DNA of 64,000 nt. Source: an uncultured Thiohalocapsa sp. GTDB lineage: Bacteria > Pseudomonadota > Gammaproteobacteria > Chromatiales > Chromatiaceae. This document shows, one piece after another, positions 1 through 9,775 of the stretch (positions are counted from its first letter, which is position 1; each line of letters begins with the position of its first letter). Where the stretch lies: assembly GCF_913063425.1 (NCBI RefSeq), contig NZ_CAJXYK010000001.1, positions 172,227-236,226 of the forward strand, read 5' to 3'. The notes below the pieces were generated by a model. The model saw only the letters and a program-made list of their open reading frames with translations. It was not told the origin of the DNA and did no database searches. The position numbers and the translations under genes were made by a program.

Positions 1-171
1 GGGATAGAGCGGCGAGAGGATGCCGCCGCCGGCCCAGCTCGCCTGCTGGCCCGTGTCGCCCATCTCCACCAGGGTGACGGCGGCGCCTGCGGCGCTGAGC
101 TCGCGGGCGGTCATCAGGCCGATGACGCCGCCGCCGATGACGAGGATGTCGGAGCCTGTGGTGTCGCTCAT
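1..171 (-). CDS. thiO: Glycine oxidase ThiO, N-terminal part only (cut by window edge)
   Basis: The 57 visible residues begin MSDTTGSDILVIGGGVIGLM, a Rossmann GxGxxG dinucleotide-binding motif, and continue through a conserved ASWAGGGILSPLYP stretch typical of ThiO-type FAD-dependent amine oxidases. In that family the enzyme oxidises glycine to iminoglyoxylate for the thiazole half of thiamine. The ATG reads from position 171 leftwards, and the gene runs off the left edge, so the substrate-binding domain is not seen. It lies 84 bp downstream of ispH on the same strand and may share its transcript. A DadA-like or other GlyOx/DAO family oxidase is the main alternative; the SWAGGGILSPLYP segment favours ThiO. 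Confidence 0.82.
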   Translation of the reverse strand, partial: MSDTTGSDILVIGGGVIGLMTARELSAAGAAVTLVEMGDTGQQASWAGGGILSPLYP

Positions 172-254
172 ACGGGTGTCGGTAAGGCCTGGTTTGGGCG
201 TCGAAGGGCTTGCCGGGGACGGTCGTGGGCTGACGCGGCGCGGGTGCGCGCGGC

Positions 255-1205
255 TCAGCCGGCGGGGCCTGTGGCTTGTTGCAGCTCCTTGGGCAATGCG
301 AAGGTGACGTTCTCGCGGATGCCGGACTGCTCCTCCACGGCCCCGGCGCCCCAGTCCTTGAGGCGCTGGATCACCTGCTCCACCAGCAGCTCCGGTGCCG
401 AGGCGCCGGCGGTGAGGCCCACCCGGGCGCCATTGGTGAGCCACTCGCGGCGGATGTCGTCGGCGCCGTCGATGAGGTAGGCGGGCTTGCCATGCTTTTC
501 GGCCAGCTCCCGCAGACGGTTGGAGTTGCTGCTCGTCGTGGAGCCCACCACCAGCACCAGGTCGGCGCGCTCGGCCAGGTCCCGCACCGCGTCCTGGCGG
601 TTCTGGGTGGCGTAGCAGATGTCGCTCTTCTTCGGGCCCGTCAGCTTCGGGAAGCGCTCGCGCAGCGCGTCGATGATGCCGGCGGTGTCGTCCACCGACA
701 GCGTGGTCTGGGTGACATAGGCGACCCTGTCGGGGTCGAGGACCTGCAGCGCCGCGACGTCGTCCAGGTCCTCCACCAGATGCATACGCCCGCCGTCGGC
801 GGCGCACTGGCCCATGGTGCCCTCCACCTCCGGATGGCCGCGGTGACCGATGAGCACCACATCAAAGCCCGCCTTGCAGTGCCGGGCCACCTCCAGGTGC
901 ACCTTGGTCACAAGGGGGCAGGTGGCGTCGAACACCCGCAGCCCCCGCTCGGTGGCCTGGGCGCGCACGTCCTGGGAGACGCCGTGGGCGCTGAAGACAC
1001 AGACGGCGCCTTCCGGCATCAGTCCGATGTCGTCCACGAAGACGGCGCCGCGGGCCTTGAGGTCCTCCACCACATAGCGGTTGTGCACCACCTCGTGGCG
1101 CACATAGACGGGCGGGCCGAACAGCTCCAGCACGCGCTCGACGATGTCGATGGCGCGGTCCACGCCGGCGCAGAAGCCGCGGGGGTTGGCGAGCAGGATA
1201 TCCAT
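255..1205 (-). CDS. ispH: 4-hydroxy-3-methylbut-2-enyl diphosphate reductase (IspH)
   Basis: IspH is the last enzyme of the MEP isoprenoid pathway; it reductively dehydroxylates HMBPP to IPP and DMAPP with a [4Fe-4S] cluster. The 316-residue product has the family's usual length and starts [19 protein letters not shown]; the first cluster cysteine is C12, the second lies in [12 protein letters not shown] and the third in [10 protein letters not shown]. The SHSGxxP-like and TTSSNSNRL motifs near the C terminus are also present. The reading frame stays open upstream of 1205, but the extra residues look non-coding and the family N terminus begins exactly at this ATG. It is followed by thiO on the same strand. 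IspH feeds the ubiquinone and prenyl chemistry encoded nearby. Confidence 0.96.
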   Translation of the reverse strand: MDILLANPRGFCAGVDRAIDIVERVLELFGPPVYVRHEVVHNRYVVEDLKARGAVFVDDIGLMPEGAVCVFSAHGVSQDVRAQATERGLRVFDATCPLVTKVHLEVARHCKAGFDVVLIGHRGHPEVEGTMGQCAADGGRMHLVEDLDDVAALQVLDPDRVAYVTQTTLSVDDTAGIIDALRERFPKLTGPKKSDICYATQNRQDAVRDLAERADLVLVVGSTTSSNSNRLRELAEKHGKPAYLIDGADDIRREWLTNGARVGLTAGASAPELLVEQVIQRLKDWGAGAVEEQSGIRENVTFALPKELQQATGPAG

Positions 1206-1430
1206 GGGTGAGGGGGTCTCGGGGCTTGCGTCTTGTCCGACTGGTTGGCTGTGGATTCTAGCAGCCGTGCGGCGCCTGCGAAGGCCGGCGTGCGAAGTGC
1301 GGCGACGGGGCGCCTCCAACCCGGGAGGCGCATGCAACCGGGGCGATCTGCGGCCACACCACGGGGCGAGCGCCGTCGATCCTGTCGTCGCGCCAGGCAC
1401 CACCCGCCACGCAGTTCTCCCGTCGCCCTC

Positions 1431-2273
1431 TCACCCCGTCCGGAACGCAATCCAGAACTTCCGCAGCGGCGTCAGCCCGATGCGCTGATCCACCACCGCG
1501 AGCCCGCTGCGCTGAAGCTCGTCCAGCAGCGCCTGATGGATGCGCTGCTGGATGCGCAGCGCCCGGGGCAGTCCGGCCATCGGCAGAGTCGGCGCTTCGC
1601 TGCGCAGCGCCGCGGCCTCCGGCGCCAGCAGATCGGGCAGGCGATGGCGGTGCTCGGTACCGGCCAGGGCCTCGTGGCTGAGCCCGGCGGCGGTGACGGC
1701 ACCCGTCGCCAGCACGGTGCGGTCTCGGCGCAGGAGCAGGCCCGCATCCCGCAGCCGGCGCACGCCGGCGCACCAGCCGCCGGCGCGGCGGGCGGCGGTG
1801 AGTGTGTCCGCATCACGCTCGCCGTGGGCGCGGGCCATGAGCTCGAAGAGGGCGCCCAAGTCGTGTGCGTCGACGGCGCGCAGGGCCGTCGTGTCCGCCG
1901 GGCGCTGGCGGCGCAGCGCCTGCTCCACGCCGTCGGCCATGGCGAGGAAGGGCGCCGCCGGCAGTGCCTCGCCTGAGTTGCCGGCGTCAAGCGCCGCCCT
2001 CAGCACATGGCTCAGTGGGTGGCGCGGGGCGCCGTCCAGGGTGCGGCGGATCTCGTCCCGCCACCAGTCGAGCTTGAGGCGGGCCACGCCCGGGTCCGAG
2101 ACCTCGTCCAGGATGGCCCGCACCGCGTGCCGCCAGCCGGCGAGCGCCGCCAAGGCGTCGCGCCGCTCGGCGGGAGCGAAGCGCACGGCGTAGTACAGGC
2201 TGGAGCCGGGCGGCGTGGCCCGGTTGGGAAACAGCCAGTCGGCGCTGCCGGCTGGGGTGTCGGACGCAGTCAT
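1431..2273 (-). CDS. Squalene/phytoene synthase-like protein, probably divergent
   Basis: The 280-residue, largely helical protein resembles the trans-isoprenyl diphosphate synthase (head-to-head) fold: LYYAVRFAPAERRDALAALAGW near the N terminus and LKLDWWRDEIRRTLDG match the squalene/phytoene synthase family. The two Asp-rich DxxxD magnesium sites of true squalene or phytoene synthases are not clearly preserved; only DWWRDE and DAHDLGALFE sit near those places. It could therefore be a catalytically altered member, like the NDUFAF6-type assembly factors. The ATG at 2273 begins MTASDTPAGSADWLFPNRAT. It ends 226 bp upstream of ispH, so isoprenoid context is plausible. The function is not certain. 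Confidence 0.72.
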   Translation of the reverse strand: MTASDTPAGSADWLFPNRATPPGSSLYYAVRFAPAERRDALAALAGWRHAVRAILDEVSDPGVARLKLDWWRDEIRRTLDGAPRHPLSHVLRAALDAGNSGEALPAAPFLAMADGVEQALRRQRPADTTALRAVDAHDLGALFELMARAHGERDADTLTAARRAGGWCAGVRRLRDAGLLLRRDRTVLATGAVTAAGLSHEALAGTEHRHRLPDLLAPEAAALRSEAPTLPMAGLPRALRIQQRIHQALLDELQRSGLAVVDQRIGLTPLRKFWIAFRTG

Positions 2274-2349
2274 GGCGGCGGGCAGTAGGACGGAAACGGC
2301 AAGGCAATGACGGGCGCTGGCGGTGCAGGGAGCGCCCCGGCGGCTGCGC

Positions 2350-3060
2350 TCAGGCGGCCCGGGGTGGACGCGACGGCGGGGCTGTCGGTGGGCGGTCGCC
2401 GGCGAGCCAGTCGAGCACCGCCAGCGGATGCTCGGCGAGCCCGTCCGCACCCCACTCCCGCGGATGGCTTTCCGTGCCGAGATAGCCCCAGCCGGCGGCG
2501 AGGGTGGCCATGCCGGCGGCACGCCCGGCCAGGATGTCCCGGGCATCGTCGCCCACGTACCAGCAGCGGGCAGGGTCCAGGCCCAGCAGTGCGCAGGCGT
2601 GCAGCAGCGGGTCCGGGTGCGGCTTGGGGCGGGCTGCGGTGTCGCCGCTCACCACACAGGCCGGGGTGGGCCGGGGGTCCATGGCCGCGAGCAACGGCTC
2701 CGTCAGCCAGCCCGGCTTGTTGGTGACGATGCCCCAGGCGAGGCCCTGGTCCAGCAGCCGCTGGATCAGGGCTTCCATGCCGTCGAAGGGTCGCGTATGG
2801 CAGCAGATGTCGGCGGCGTAGAGGGCGAGGTACTCGGCCCGCAGCGCGGCGAACGCCGGGTCCTCCGGTGTCAGGTCGAAGCCGAGCTTCAGCAGGCCGC
2901 GGGCGCCGTGCGAGACGTGCGGGCGGATCAGCGCCGGCGGCAGCGGCGGGCGGCCATGGCGCGCCAGCAGCTGGTTCAGCGCCGCACCCATGTCGGCGGC
3001 GGTGTCGGCGTAGGTGCCGTCAAGGTCGAAAAGGACGGCTGCGTAATCGGCTTGGTGCAA
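2350..3060 (-). CDS. gph: Phosphoglycolate phosphatase-type HAD hydrolase (Gph)
   Basis: This HAD-superfamily phosphatase probably hydrolyses 2-phosphoglycolate, a product of oxidative DNA repair and of Rubisco oxygenation. HAD motif I is DLDGTYADTAADM (usually DLDGTLVD), motif II is GIVTNKP, the motif III lysine lies in RPKPHPDPLL and motif IV is YVGDDARDI. The start is a judgement: the frame is open to a GTG at 3141, but residues before LHQADYAAVLFDLDGT look non-coding, and a TTG at 3060 preceded by GGGGAGCGG gives 236 residues, the family length. In many gammaproteobacteria gph directly follows ubiG; here a gene on the opposite strand separates them. Confidence 0.85.
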   Translation of the reverse strand: MHQADYAAVLFDLDGTYADTAADMGAALNQLLARHGRPPLPPALIRPHVSHGARGLLKLGFDLTPEDPAFAALRAEYLALYAADICCHTRPFDGMEALIQRLLDQGLAWGIVTNKPGWLTEPLLAAMDPRPTPACVVSGDTAARPKPHPDPLLHACALLGLDPARCWYVGDDARDILAGRAAGMATLAAGWGYLGTESHPREWGADGLAEHPLAVLDWLAGDRPPTAPPSRPPRAA

Positions 3061-3466
3061 TCTTGTCCGCTCCCCACGGTGCTTGCGGTCGAGCCGGGCT
3101 GGGGCCCGTACGCTCCAGCACCCGACAATGCAGCGCCGCACAGGCTATCTCAAGCCACCCGCCCCGCTGTGCGTTACCGGTGATCGGCGCAGACCGATCT
3201 GCTGTGAGCGATGTGTCGGGAATTGGATGAGCTCGCAGTCGGGCCGGCAAACAGCGATTGCTGCGTGGGGCCCCATTTTTACTCGTTTCCGGGCTATTGG
3301 CCAGCGAGCAGCTATGGTGTTGTACAGGGCCTATGCATTTTGCAGGTATCCTGGGCGAAGCTGTCGTGAGGCTCAATGAGATGAAGTTGTCCCGCCAGCG
3401 ATTATGTCTCAATGGAGTCCGCGATGGGGCTTCCGGATCTCATCTTTTGCGACAGGAGTATCCGCG
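3061..3466. other. Intergenic region between gph and a secreted-protein gene
   Basis: About 400 bp without a convincing gene. From about 3215 onward it is clearly richer in A and T than its surroundings, which fits a promoter region for the gene starting at 3467 or recent acquisition of that gene. A good ribosome site (AGGAGT near 3454) marks its right end. Confidence 0.5.
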
Positions 3467-4195
3467 ATGTTGCACGCACGTATCCATGTTCTCTCATTAG
3501 TCATGGCAGCGGCGCTCATTGGTCTGCCCGCGCCGGTGGCCGCGGACGCCGGGGGAAAACCGGTGATTGCACCAATCGGGTCGCAACCCGCGGGGCAGAG
3601 TTACGGGCGCTGGGCGGCGGCTTGGTGGCAATGGGTGCTCGGCGTACCGGGGGACGTGAGTCCGCTCCTGGATGACACGGGCGCCAGTTGCGCCGAGCGC
3701 CAGATCGGGGACGTCTGGTTCCTGAGCGGCACGTGGCTTGGCGTGCCTGTGGAACGAACCTGCGAGATACCGGCAGGCAAGGCGCTGTTCTTCCCGCTGA
3801 TCAACAATGCCTGGCTCGGTTTCCTCACCGACCCGCCGGAGCAGCGGACCGAGGAATTCGCCCGCTCAATGGCGGCCTGTACGGAGCCCGCGGACATCGA
3901 GGTTTGGATCGACGGTCGCAAGGTGGCGAATCCGACCCGGTTCTTCACGGGCCGCGAGCTGAGCGGGTCACCCGTGTTCAACGTGCAGATGCCCCCGGAG
4001 AACGTCTTGGCGCTGCTCGGCTACGCGATTGAGGAAATACCGGAATGGGTGCTCAGCCCGTGCGCCGAGCAAGGGTACTATCTGTTCGTGCACAAGCTCG
4101 CACCCGGCACGCACACCATCGAATGGACCGCGACCGGATGCACCAGCGGCAGCGAGCAGGTGATCTCCTACAGGCTGCACGTGCTGGAGGAGTAG
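3467..4195 (+). CDS. Secreted protein of unknown function
   Basis: The 242-residue product has a clear Sec signal peptide (MLHARIHVLSLVMAAALIGL then PAPVAADA, cleavage after ADA or nearby), so it is exported. I do not recognise an enzyme motif. The mature part is rich in tryptophan (GRWAAAWWQWVLG), has four or more cysteines that could pair in the periplasm (GASCAERQ, RTCEIPAG, MAACTEPA, LSPCAEQG, TGCTSGSE), and ends in a beta-rich stretch (GTHTIEWTATG). The ATG at 3467 is chosen over the longer frame from 3404 because AGGAGT lies 8-9 bp upstream and the signal peptide starts there. It sits alone, on the opposite strand, between ubiG and gph, and its upstream DNA is AT-rich: possibly an acquired gene. 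Confidence 0.75.
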   Translation: MLHARIHVLSLVMAAALIGLPAPVAADAGGKPVIAPIGSQPAGQSYGRWAAAWWQWVLGVPGDVSPLLDDTGASCAERQIGDVWFLSGTWLGVPVERTCEIPAGKALFFPLINNAWLGFLTDPPEQRTEEFARSMAACTEPADIEVWIDGRKVANPTRFFTGRELSGSPVFNVQMPPENVLALLGYAIEEIPEWVLSPCAEQGYYLFVHKLAPGTHTIEWTATGCTSGSEQVISYRLHVLEE

Positions 4196-4322
4196 GACAT
4201 CACAGATCGAGCCGCGCGGCGGGAGCCGGCTGGTGTCTTTCCCCCGGCGGCTCTGTCAACGGGGCGGGTACAAGACGCGCTGCCCTGCCGCCGCGCGCTG
4301 TCGCACGGCAGCGGTGCCGGGC

Positions 4323-5042
4323 TCAGCCGTGCGCCGGCCGCCGGCAGGCTGCCATGTAATTGACGGAGATATCCTTCGGCGCCAGGCGGTAGACGCGCGT
4401 CACCGGGTTATAGGTGAGTCCGGCGAATTGGACGATGCGGAGGTCCGTTGCCCGCACCCAGCGGTCCAGCTCCGCCGGGCGGATGAAGCGCGCATAGTCA
4501 TGGGTGCCGTGGGGGAGCAGGTTCAGCAGGTATTCGGCGCCGATGATGGCGAAGAGATAGCTCTTCGGGTTGCGGTTCAGCGTGGAGAAGAACACGTGCC
4601 CGCCGGGGCGCACCAGGCGGGCGCAGGCGTCCACCACGGAGCCCGGCTCCGGCACGTGCTCCAGCATCTCCATGCAGGTGACCACGTCGAAGGCGCCCGG
4701 CATCTCCTCGGCCAGGGCCTCGGCCGTGGTCTGGCGGTAGTCCACTTCCACGCCCGTCTCCAATGTGTGCAGCTCGGCCACGCGCAGGGGCTCCTCGCCC
4801 ATGTCGATGCCGGTGACAGAGGCACCGGCGGTGGCCATGGACTCTGCCAGGATGCCGCCGCCGCAGCCCACGTCCAGCACCTTCTTGCCGGCGAGCTTGA
4901 CGTGGCTCTGCACATAGCCGAGGCGCAGCGGGTTGATCTCGTGCAGGGGCTTGAATTCGCTTTCCGGGTCCCACCAGCGGGAGGCGATCTCCTCGAATTT
5001 GTGGATTTCGGACGCGTCGACGTTGGGTGTGGTGTCGGTCAT
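4323..5042 (-). CDS. ubiG: Ubiquinone biosynthesis O-methyltransferase UbiG
   Basis: UbiG performs both SAM-dependent O-methylations in ubiquinone synthesis. The 239-residue protein has the family's length and start region ([20 protein letters not shown], then [12 protein letters not shown]), the SAM-binding motif [14 protein letters not shown], and further class I methyltransferase motifs [31 protein letters not shown] and [20 protein letters not shown]. It is on the minus strand with no gene directly downstream in the same direction until gph at 3060. Ubiquinone is the acceptor for the Nqr complex encoded at 48.5-55.6 kb, so the product fits the rest of the window. Little doubt about the identity. 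Confidence 0.96.
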   Translation of the reverse strand: MTDTTPNVDASEIHKFEEIASRWWDPESEFKPLHEINPLRLGYVQSHVKLAGKKVLDVGCGGGILAESMATAGASVTGIDMGEEPLRVAELHTLETGVEVDYRQTTAEALAEEMPGAFDVVTCMEMLEHVPEPGSVVDACARLVRPGGHVFFSTLNRNPKSYLFAIIGAEYLLNLLPHGTHDYARFIRPAELDRWVRATDLRIVQFAGLTYNPVTRVYRLAPKDISVNYMAACRRPAHG

Positions 5043-5149
5043 GGATTGCCTGACGTAGCCGCGGTTGTGTGGGGAAGTTGGTTGCGGCCGGGCGGCATTT
5101 CACCCGCGCCGCGGAGATCGATCGCTGCCGCTGCCCCGGTGTCCCGCCC

Positions 5150-6043
5150 TCAGCTCGGCGGTACGCGATAGCCCAGGAGCCAGATGGGCAGCAGCAGGAG
5201 CAGCAGCAGCACGGCGGCAAGACGCTGGCCGTCGCCGGCGAGCAGCAGCGCGTCCAGCGGGATCATGCACAGCAGCATGAAGCCGACGCTGGCGCGCACC
5301 CGGGCGCGGGTGGGGTCGTCCATCAGGCGGAGCAGGCGACGCAGCAGCAGGCCGCCGCCGACGGCGGTGAGCGCCAGCGCATAGGGGTCGGTGAGGATGC
5401 CGAGCGGATAGAGCCCCAGGGTCGCAGCCAGCGCCAGCGCGAGCGGAATCACTGCCCAGCGCACGGCGCGGCGGCTGGCGGCGAGCCCGGCCCGGTGCAG
5501 CAGCGCCAGTGCCAGCGTGTAGAGCAGCACCGGCAGCGCCAGCAGCAGCTCCGGGATCAGCACCAGCCCGGCGCTCAGGCCGAGCAGCCAGTTGAGCCAG
5601 CGGGCCAGTGCGAGGAACAGCGGGCCGGAGGGCCGATGCTTGAGGCCGCCGACATAGGCCAGGATGACGACGGCGAGCAGCAGCGTCAGCAGCAGTGGTC
5701 CCGGGCCCGCGAGCAGACCCAAGAGCAGGCCGAGCGCCATCAGCCCGATGCCGGCGGTCCAGGCCGAGCGCGGCGCGATGCGCCCGGAGGGCAGCGGGCG
5801 CTCCGGGTGGGCCTCGCGGTCGCGCGCCTGATCGAAACAATCGTTCAGGATCATGCTCGCCCAGTACAGACAGCTGGCGATGGCGAGCTGGAGCCCCAGC
5901 AGCCGCCAGTGCGGGCTGCCCAGGGTGGCGATCAGATGGGCGGCGATGACATTGGACCAGGCCGTGAACAGGAGCGGCATGCGTACCAGACTGAGCCAGG
6001 CGTCGAGCCGGACGAGCCACCCGTCGCCGATGCCGGTGCTCAT
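5150..6043 (-). CDS. UbiA-family membrane prenyltransferase
   Basis: A 297-residue polytopic membrane protein with about eight or nine hydrophobic segments. The Asp-rich prenyl-diphosphate site is NDCFDQARDREAHPERPLPS, an NDxxDxxxD motif followed by the RPLPSG signature of the superfamily. The second Asp motif region is weaker (GLKHRPSGPLFLALAR). It differs from the 4-hydroxybenzoate transferase UbiA of enterics and looks more like the EboC/SCO-type branch, in which substrates are often unknown. It lies upstream of ubiG on the same strand with a 107 bp gap, so a shared transcript is possible. The family is clear; the substrate is not. Confidence 0.82.
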   Translation of the reverse strand: MSTGIGDGWLVRLDAWLSLVRMPLLFTAWSNVIAAHLIATLGSPHWRLLGLQLAIASCLYWASMILNDCFDQARDREAHPERPLPSGRIAPRSAWTAGIGLMALGLLLGLLAGPGPLLLTLLLAVVILAYVGGLKHRPSGPLFLALARWLNWLLGLSAGLVLIPELLLALPVLLYTLALALLHRAGLAASRRAVRWAVIPLALALAATLGLYPLGILTDPYALALTAVGGGLLLRRLLRLMDDPTRARVRASVGFMLLCMIPLDALLLAGDGQRLAAVLLLLLLLPIWLLGYRVPPS

Positions 6044-6464
6044 CGGGTGCCGCCGGCCCGAATGCTGCGCTGTACGCGGTCAGAAGACCGGTGCAGCAGC
6101 TGCCGGGACCTGACGGTCAGGCCGCGGGCGGCACCCCGAGGCGGCAGGGGCTGACCGCTGTCGCTGTCGAAGTGCAGCATGAATTCCTCTGAAGGCGGCT
6201 GGCTGAATCACGGGGCGGGATGATACCCGCCGCGCATGGCGGGGGGCAGGCCGCGGGCACCGTCGTGGGATGCGGGTGACGGGATGCAGCGCGCAAGGGC
6301 GCCGGCTGGCCCCGGCGTCCATCCTGCCGGCGGCGCCAAAGCGGCTCCATGCGCCCCGATTGCGCTTGCGCATGCCCCCGGCTGGGTCGGCGTGGTTACC
6401 ATATTGGCCGCGGTAGGGGAAGCCCCGCCGCGACGCGTATCCATGCACGAGAGGCAGCAACGCC
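6044..6464. other. Intergenic region with a short inverted repeat
   Basis: About 420 bp between divergent genes, without a convincing coding frame. GGCGGG-(6 nt)-CCCGCC at 6214-6231 could form a small hairpin. Ribosome site GAGAGG just before 6465 belongs to the next gene. Confidence 0.4.
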
Positions 6465-6770
6465 ATGGCAACCAAGATCGTCTGGGGCTACGTGGACGAG
6501 GACGGCAACGTCCAGTCCGGCTCCGGTGACTTCCGCGTGTCCGAAGAGTCCGAGCCCGGTTTCTACGACATCCTGTTCGACCCCGGCACTTTCACCGCAC
6601 AGCCGGCCATCACGGGCAGCTGTGTCAGCAGCAGTCAGCAGTCGCCGGTGTTCCAGGTGTACGAGGTGAACGGCCCCAAGGGCTTCACCATCGAGACCCG
6701 CGACGCCCACACCGGCAAGCGGGACTCCCGCGCCTTCATGTTCACGGCCATCGGCCCCGGGGCGGACTGA
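6465..6770 (+). CDS. Small beta-rich protein of unknown function
   Basis: A 101-residue protein with no signal peptide and no membrane segment, preceded by GAGAGG about 9 bp before the ATG. Its pattern of alternating hydrophobics (KIVWGYVDEDGNVQSGSGDF, then GFYDILFDPGTFTAQPAITG) resembles the small C-terminal beta domains found in phage tail fibres and in collagen- or C1q-like bacterial proteins, where GxGDF and GxYxIxF motifs recur. Here the domain stands alone. Two features stand out: a serine-rich loop (GSCVSSSQQSP) and the end FMFTAIGPGAD. Its neighbours, the prenyltransferase and valS genes, give no functional clue. The fold suggestion is from memory of such domains and is uncertain. Confidence 0.6.
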   Translation: MATKIVWGYVDEDGNVQSGSGDFRVSEESEPGFYDILFDPGTFTAQPAITGSCVSSSQQSPVFQVYEVNGPKGFTIETRDAHTGKRDSRAFMFTAIGPGAD

Positions 6771-6907
6771 GTATCAGCGCCGCAGCCTTCGGCGTTGCCG
6801 GCCGGACAGGATGCCCGGCTGGTGCTTCGACGCCGTCGCCGAAGCTGTCCGCGACGACCTGCTTGATGATGGTCACCTGTTCCGCGCTGAGCCGCATGGT
6901 CGGACTG

Positions 6908-9775
6908 TTATAGATTCGCGATCTTGGTCTGCTGCGCCACCAGCTGCGCCAGCGCGGCGCCCTGGTCGCTGAGCCGCTCGCGCTCCCTGGCCACCACCGC
7001 CGCCGGCGCCTTGTCGACGAAGTTGGGGTTGGCGAGCTTGCCCTCGATGCGCTCGATGTCGCCGCGGAGCTTGGCGATCTCCTTCTCCAGGCGCTTCAGC
7101 TCAGCCGCCTTGTCGATGAGGCCGGCCATGGGGATCAGGAGCTTCATGTCGCCCACCAGGGCAATGGCGGACTCGGGGGCGTCGGAGGCGTCGTCCAGCA
7201 CCCTGATGGACTCGGTGCGGGCGAGGAAGTCCAGGTAGGGCCTGGCGTGCTCGATCCAGGCGCGGTCCTGGGCGCTGGCGTTGGCCACCAGCACGGGCAG
7301 GGATTTGCCGGGAGGGATGTTCATCTCGCCCTTGATGCGGCGCACGCCGAGGATGAACTGCTGCACCCATTCCATCTCCGCCACCGCGGCCGGATCGTCC
7401 ACGTCGGCATCGGCGACGGGGTAGGGGGCGAGCATGATGGTCTCGCCCCCGTATCCAGCCGGCTCGCCCGCGAGCGGCTTCACCTTCTGCCAGATCTCCT
7501 CGGTGATGAAGGGCATGAAGGGATGCGCGAGCCGCAGCAGCGTCTCCAGCGTCTGCACCAGGGTCCGGCGGGTGCCGCGCTTGGCGGCATCGCTCGCGTG
7601 CGCGCCCGTGAGCACCGGCTTGGCCAGCTCCAGATACCAGTCGCAGAACTGGCTCCAGGTGAATTCGTAGATGGCCTGGGCGGCGAGGTCGAAGCGGTAG
7701 CCGTCGATGGCCTCGCGCACCTGGGTGATGGTGTCGTTCAGCTTGGCTGTGATCCAGCGGTCCGCTGCGCTGAGCGCGATGTCTGTGGGAGCGGCATCCT
7801 TGCCGCGACCGGCGTGCTCGTCGCGGCTGGAAGCCGCTCCCACGGTGTTCATCAGCACGTAACGGGAGGCGTTCCAGAGCTTGTTGCAGAAGTTGCGATA
7901 GCCCTCGATGCGGCCGAGGTCAAACTTGATGTCGCGGCCGGTGGTGGCGAGCGCTGCGAAGGTGAAGCGCAGCGCATCGGTGCCGAAGGCGGGGATGCCC
8001 TCGGGGAACTCTTTGCGGGTCTGCTTGGCGATCTTCTCGGCGAGCCGGGGCTGCATCATGCCGCGGGTGCGCTTCTCCACCAACGGCTCCAGCTCGATGC
8101 CGTCGATGAGATCGATGGGGTCCAGCACATTGCCCTTGGATTTGGACATCTTCTCGCCCTGGGCGTCCCGCACCAGGCCGTGGATGTAGACGTCGCGGAA
8201 GGGCACGTCGCCCATGAACTTGAGGCCCATCATGATCATCCGGGCGACCCAGAAGAAGATGATGTCGAAGCCGGTGATGAGCACCGACGTGGGGTAGAAG
8301 GTCTTGAGCCGCTCCGTGTCCTCGGGCCAGCCGAGGGTTGAGAAGGGCCAGAGCGCCGAGCTGAACCAGGTGTCCAGCACGTCCGGGTCCTGGGTGAGCG
8401 CGAAATCCGCGGGCAGGTTGTGCTGGTCGCGGACTTCCTGCTCGGAGCGGCCGACGTAGACGTTGCCCTCGGCGTCGTACCAGGCGGGGATGCGGTGGCC
8501 CCACCAGATCTGGCGGCTGATGCACCAGTCCTGGATGTTGCGCATCCACTCGTAGTAAGTGTTCTTCCAGTTGTCCGGCACGAAGCGGATGCGCCCGCTC
8601 TCCACCGCCTCGATGGCGGGCGCCGCCAGCGGGCCGATCTTCACGTACCACTGGTCGGTGAGGTAGGGCTCGATGACGGCCCCCGAGCGGTCGCCCCGGG
8701 GCACCATCAGCCTGTGGTCCTTGACCCCCGCGAGCAGGCCCCGGGCTTCCAGGTCCGCGACGATGCGCTTGCGGGCCTCATAGCGGTCCAGGCCGATGTA
8801 GGCGGCGGGGATGAGGTCGTCTTCGTCGGGCTCGTTGGCGCGGATGGCGGCGTCCGGCGTAAAGATGTTGATGAGGCCGCCGTGGGGCTGATCGGCGATC
8901 TGCAGCTCGTCGCGGTGGCCGGTCCAGACGGCGTGGTCGTTGAAGTCGTGCGCCGGTGTGATCTTGACACAGCCGGTGCCGAATTCCGGGTCCGCGTGCT
9001 CGTCGGCAATGATGGGGATGCGCCTGCCGGTGAGCGGCAGCTCCACCAGCTCGCCGATGAGGTGCCGGTAGCGCTCGTCCTCCGGGTTCACGGCCACGGC
9101 GCAGTCGCCGAGCATGGTCTCCGGGCGCGTGGTGGACACCGTGAGATGCCCGGTGCCGTTGGTGAGGGGGTAGCGCATGTCCCACATGTGCCCGGCTTCT
9201 TCCTCGGACATGACTTCCAGGTCCGACACCGCCGTGTGCAGCACCGGGTCCCAGTTCACGAGCCGCTTGCCCCGATAAATCAGCCCTTCCTCGAACAGCC
9301 GCACGAAGACCTCACGCACGGCGTTGGACAGCCCCTCGTCCATGGTGAAGCGCTCGTGCTGCCAGTCCAGCGAGGACCCGAGCCGCCGCAGCTGGCGGGT
9401 GATGGTGCCGCCGGATTCCGCCTTCCACTGCCAGACGCGGTCGATGAAGGCGTCGCGGCCCAGGTCGTGGCGGGTCTTGCCCTCGGCCTCCAGCCGGCGC
9501 TCGACGACCATCTGTGTGGCGATGCCGGCGTGGTCCGTGCCCGGCTGCCACAGGGTCTGGTCGCCGCACATGCGGTGGTAGCGGATCAGCGCGTCCATGA
9601 GGCTGTTGTTGAAGCCGTGGCCCATGTGCAGGCTGCCGGTGACATTCGGCGGCGGGATCATGATGCAGTAGGCGCCGGCGTCACCGTCCAGTCGCGGCGC
9701 GAACCAGCCGGCGTCCTCCCAGCGCTGATACCACTGGGCTTCGATGCGATGGGGGTCGTAGGTCTTGTCCAGCAT
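6908..9775 (-). CDS. valS: Valyl-tRNA synthetase (with an in-frame REP-like insertion)
   Basis: ValS charges tRNA-Val and edits misactivated threonine. The 955-residue class Ia synthetase has the HIGH motif as HMGH (residues 50-53, in [16 protein letters not shown]), the KMSKS motif as KMSKSKGN near residue 540, an editing domain between, and the C-terminal coiled-coil arm ([20 protein letters not shown]). The frame is open further upstream but [20 protein letters not shown] is the usual N terminus, so the ATG at 9775 is taken. Residues about 645-664 ([20 protein letters not shown]) do not look like ValS: they are encoded by a 59 bp palindromic element at 7785-7843 that preserves the frame. 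It falls at the start of the anticodon-binding region. Confidence 0.96.
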   Translation of the reverse strand: MLDKTYDPHRIEAQWYQRWEDAGWFAPRLDGDAGAYCIMIPPPNVTGSLHMGHGFNNSLMDALIRYHRMCGDQTLWQPGTDHAGIATQMVVERRLEAEGKTRHDLGRDAFIDRVWQWKAESGGTITRQLRRLGSSLDWQHERFTMDEGLSNAVREVFVRLFEEGLIYRGKRLVNWDPVLHTAVSDLEVMSEEEAGHMWDMRYPLTNGTGHLTVSTTRPETMLGDCAVAVNPEDERYRHLIGELVELPLTGRRIPIIADEHADPEFGTGCVKITPAHDFNDHAVWTGHRDELQIADQPHGGLINIFTPDAAIRANEPDEDDLIPAAYIGLDRYEARKRIVADLEARGLLAGVKDHRLMVPRGDRSGAVIEPYLTDQWYVKIGPLAAPAIEAVESGRIRFVPDNWKNTYYEWMRNIQDWCISRQIWWGHRIPAWYDAEGNVYVGRSEQEVRDQHNLPADFALTQDPDVLDTWFSSALWPFSTLGWPEDTERLKTFYPTSVLITGFDIIFFWVARMIMMGLKFMGDVPFRDVYIHGLVRDAQGEKMSKSKGNVLDPIDLIDGIELEPLVEKRTRGMMQPRLAEKIAKQTRKEFPEGIPAFGTDALRFTFAALATTGRDIKFDLGRIEGYRNFCNKLWNASRYVLMNTVGAASSRDEHAGRGKDAAPTDIALSAADRWITAKLNDTITQVREAIDGYRFDLAAQAIYEFTWSQFCDWYLELAKPVLTGAHASDAAKRGTRRTLVQTLETLLRLAHPFMPFITEEIWQKVKPLAGEPAGYGGETIMLAPYPVADADVDDPAAVAEMEWVQQFILGVRRIKGEMNIPPGKSLPVLVANASAQDRAWIEHARPYLDFLARTESIRVLDDASDAPESAIALVGDMKLLIPMAGLIDKAAELKRLEKEIAKLRGDIERIEGKLANPNFVDKAPAAVVARERERLSDQGAALAQLVAQQTKIANL
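7785..7843. repeat. REP-like palindromic element inside valS
   Basis: The left arm starts GTGGGAGCGGCATCCTTGCC and the right arm ends GGCTGGAAGCCGCTCCCAC; the two arms (24-25 bp) are near-perfect inverted repeats around a short centre, as in Pseudomonas-type REP doublets. The 59 bp element lies in the coding region without a stop or frameshift in the valS frame. A related hairpin follows metG at 14472. Confidence 0.8.
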
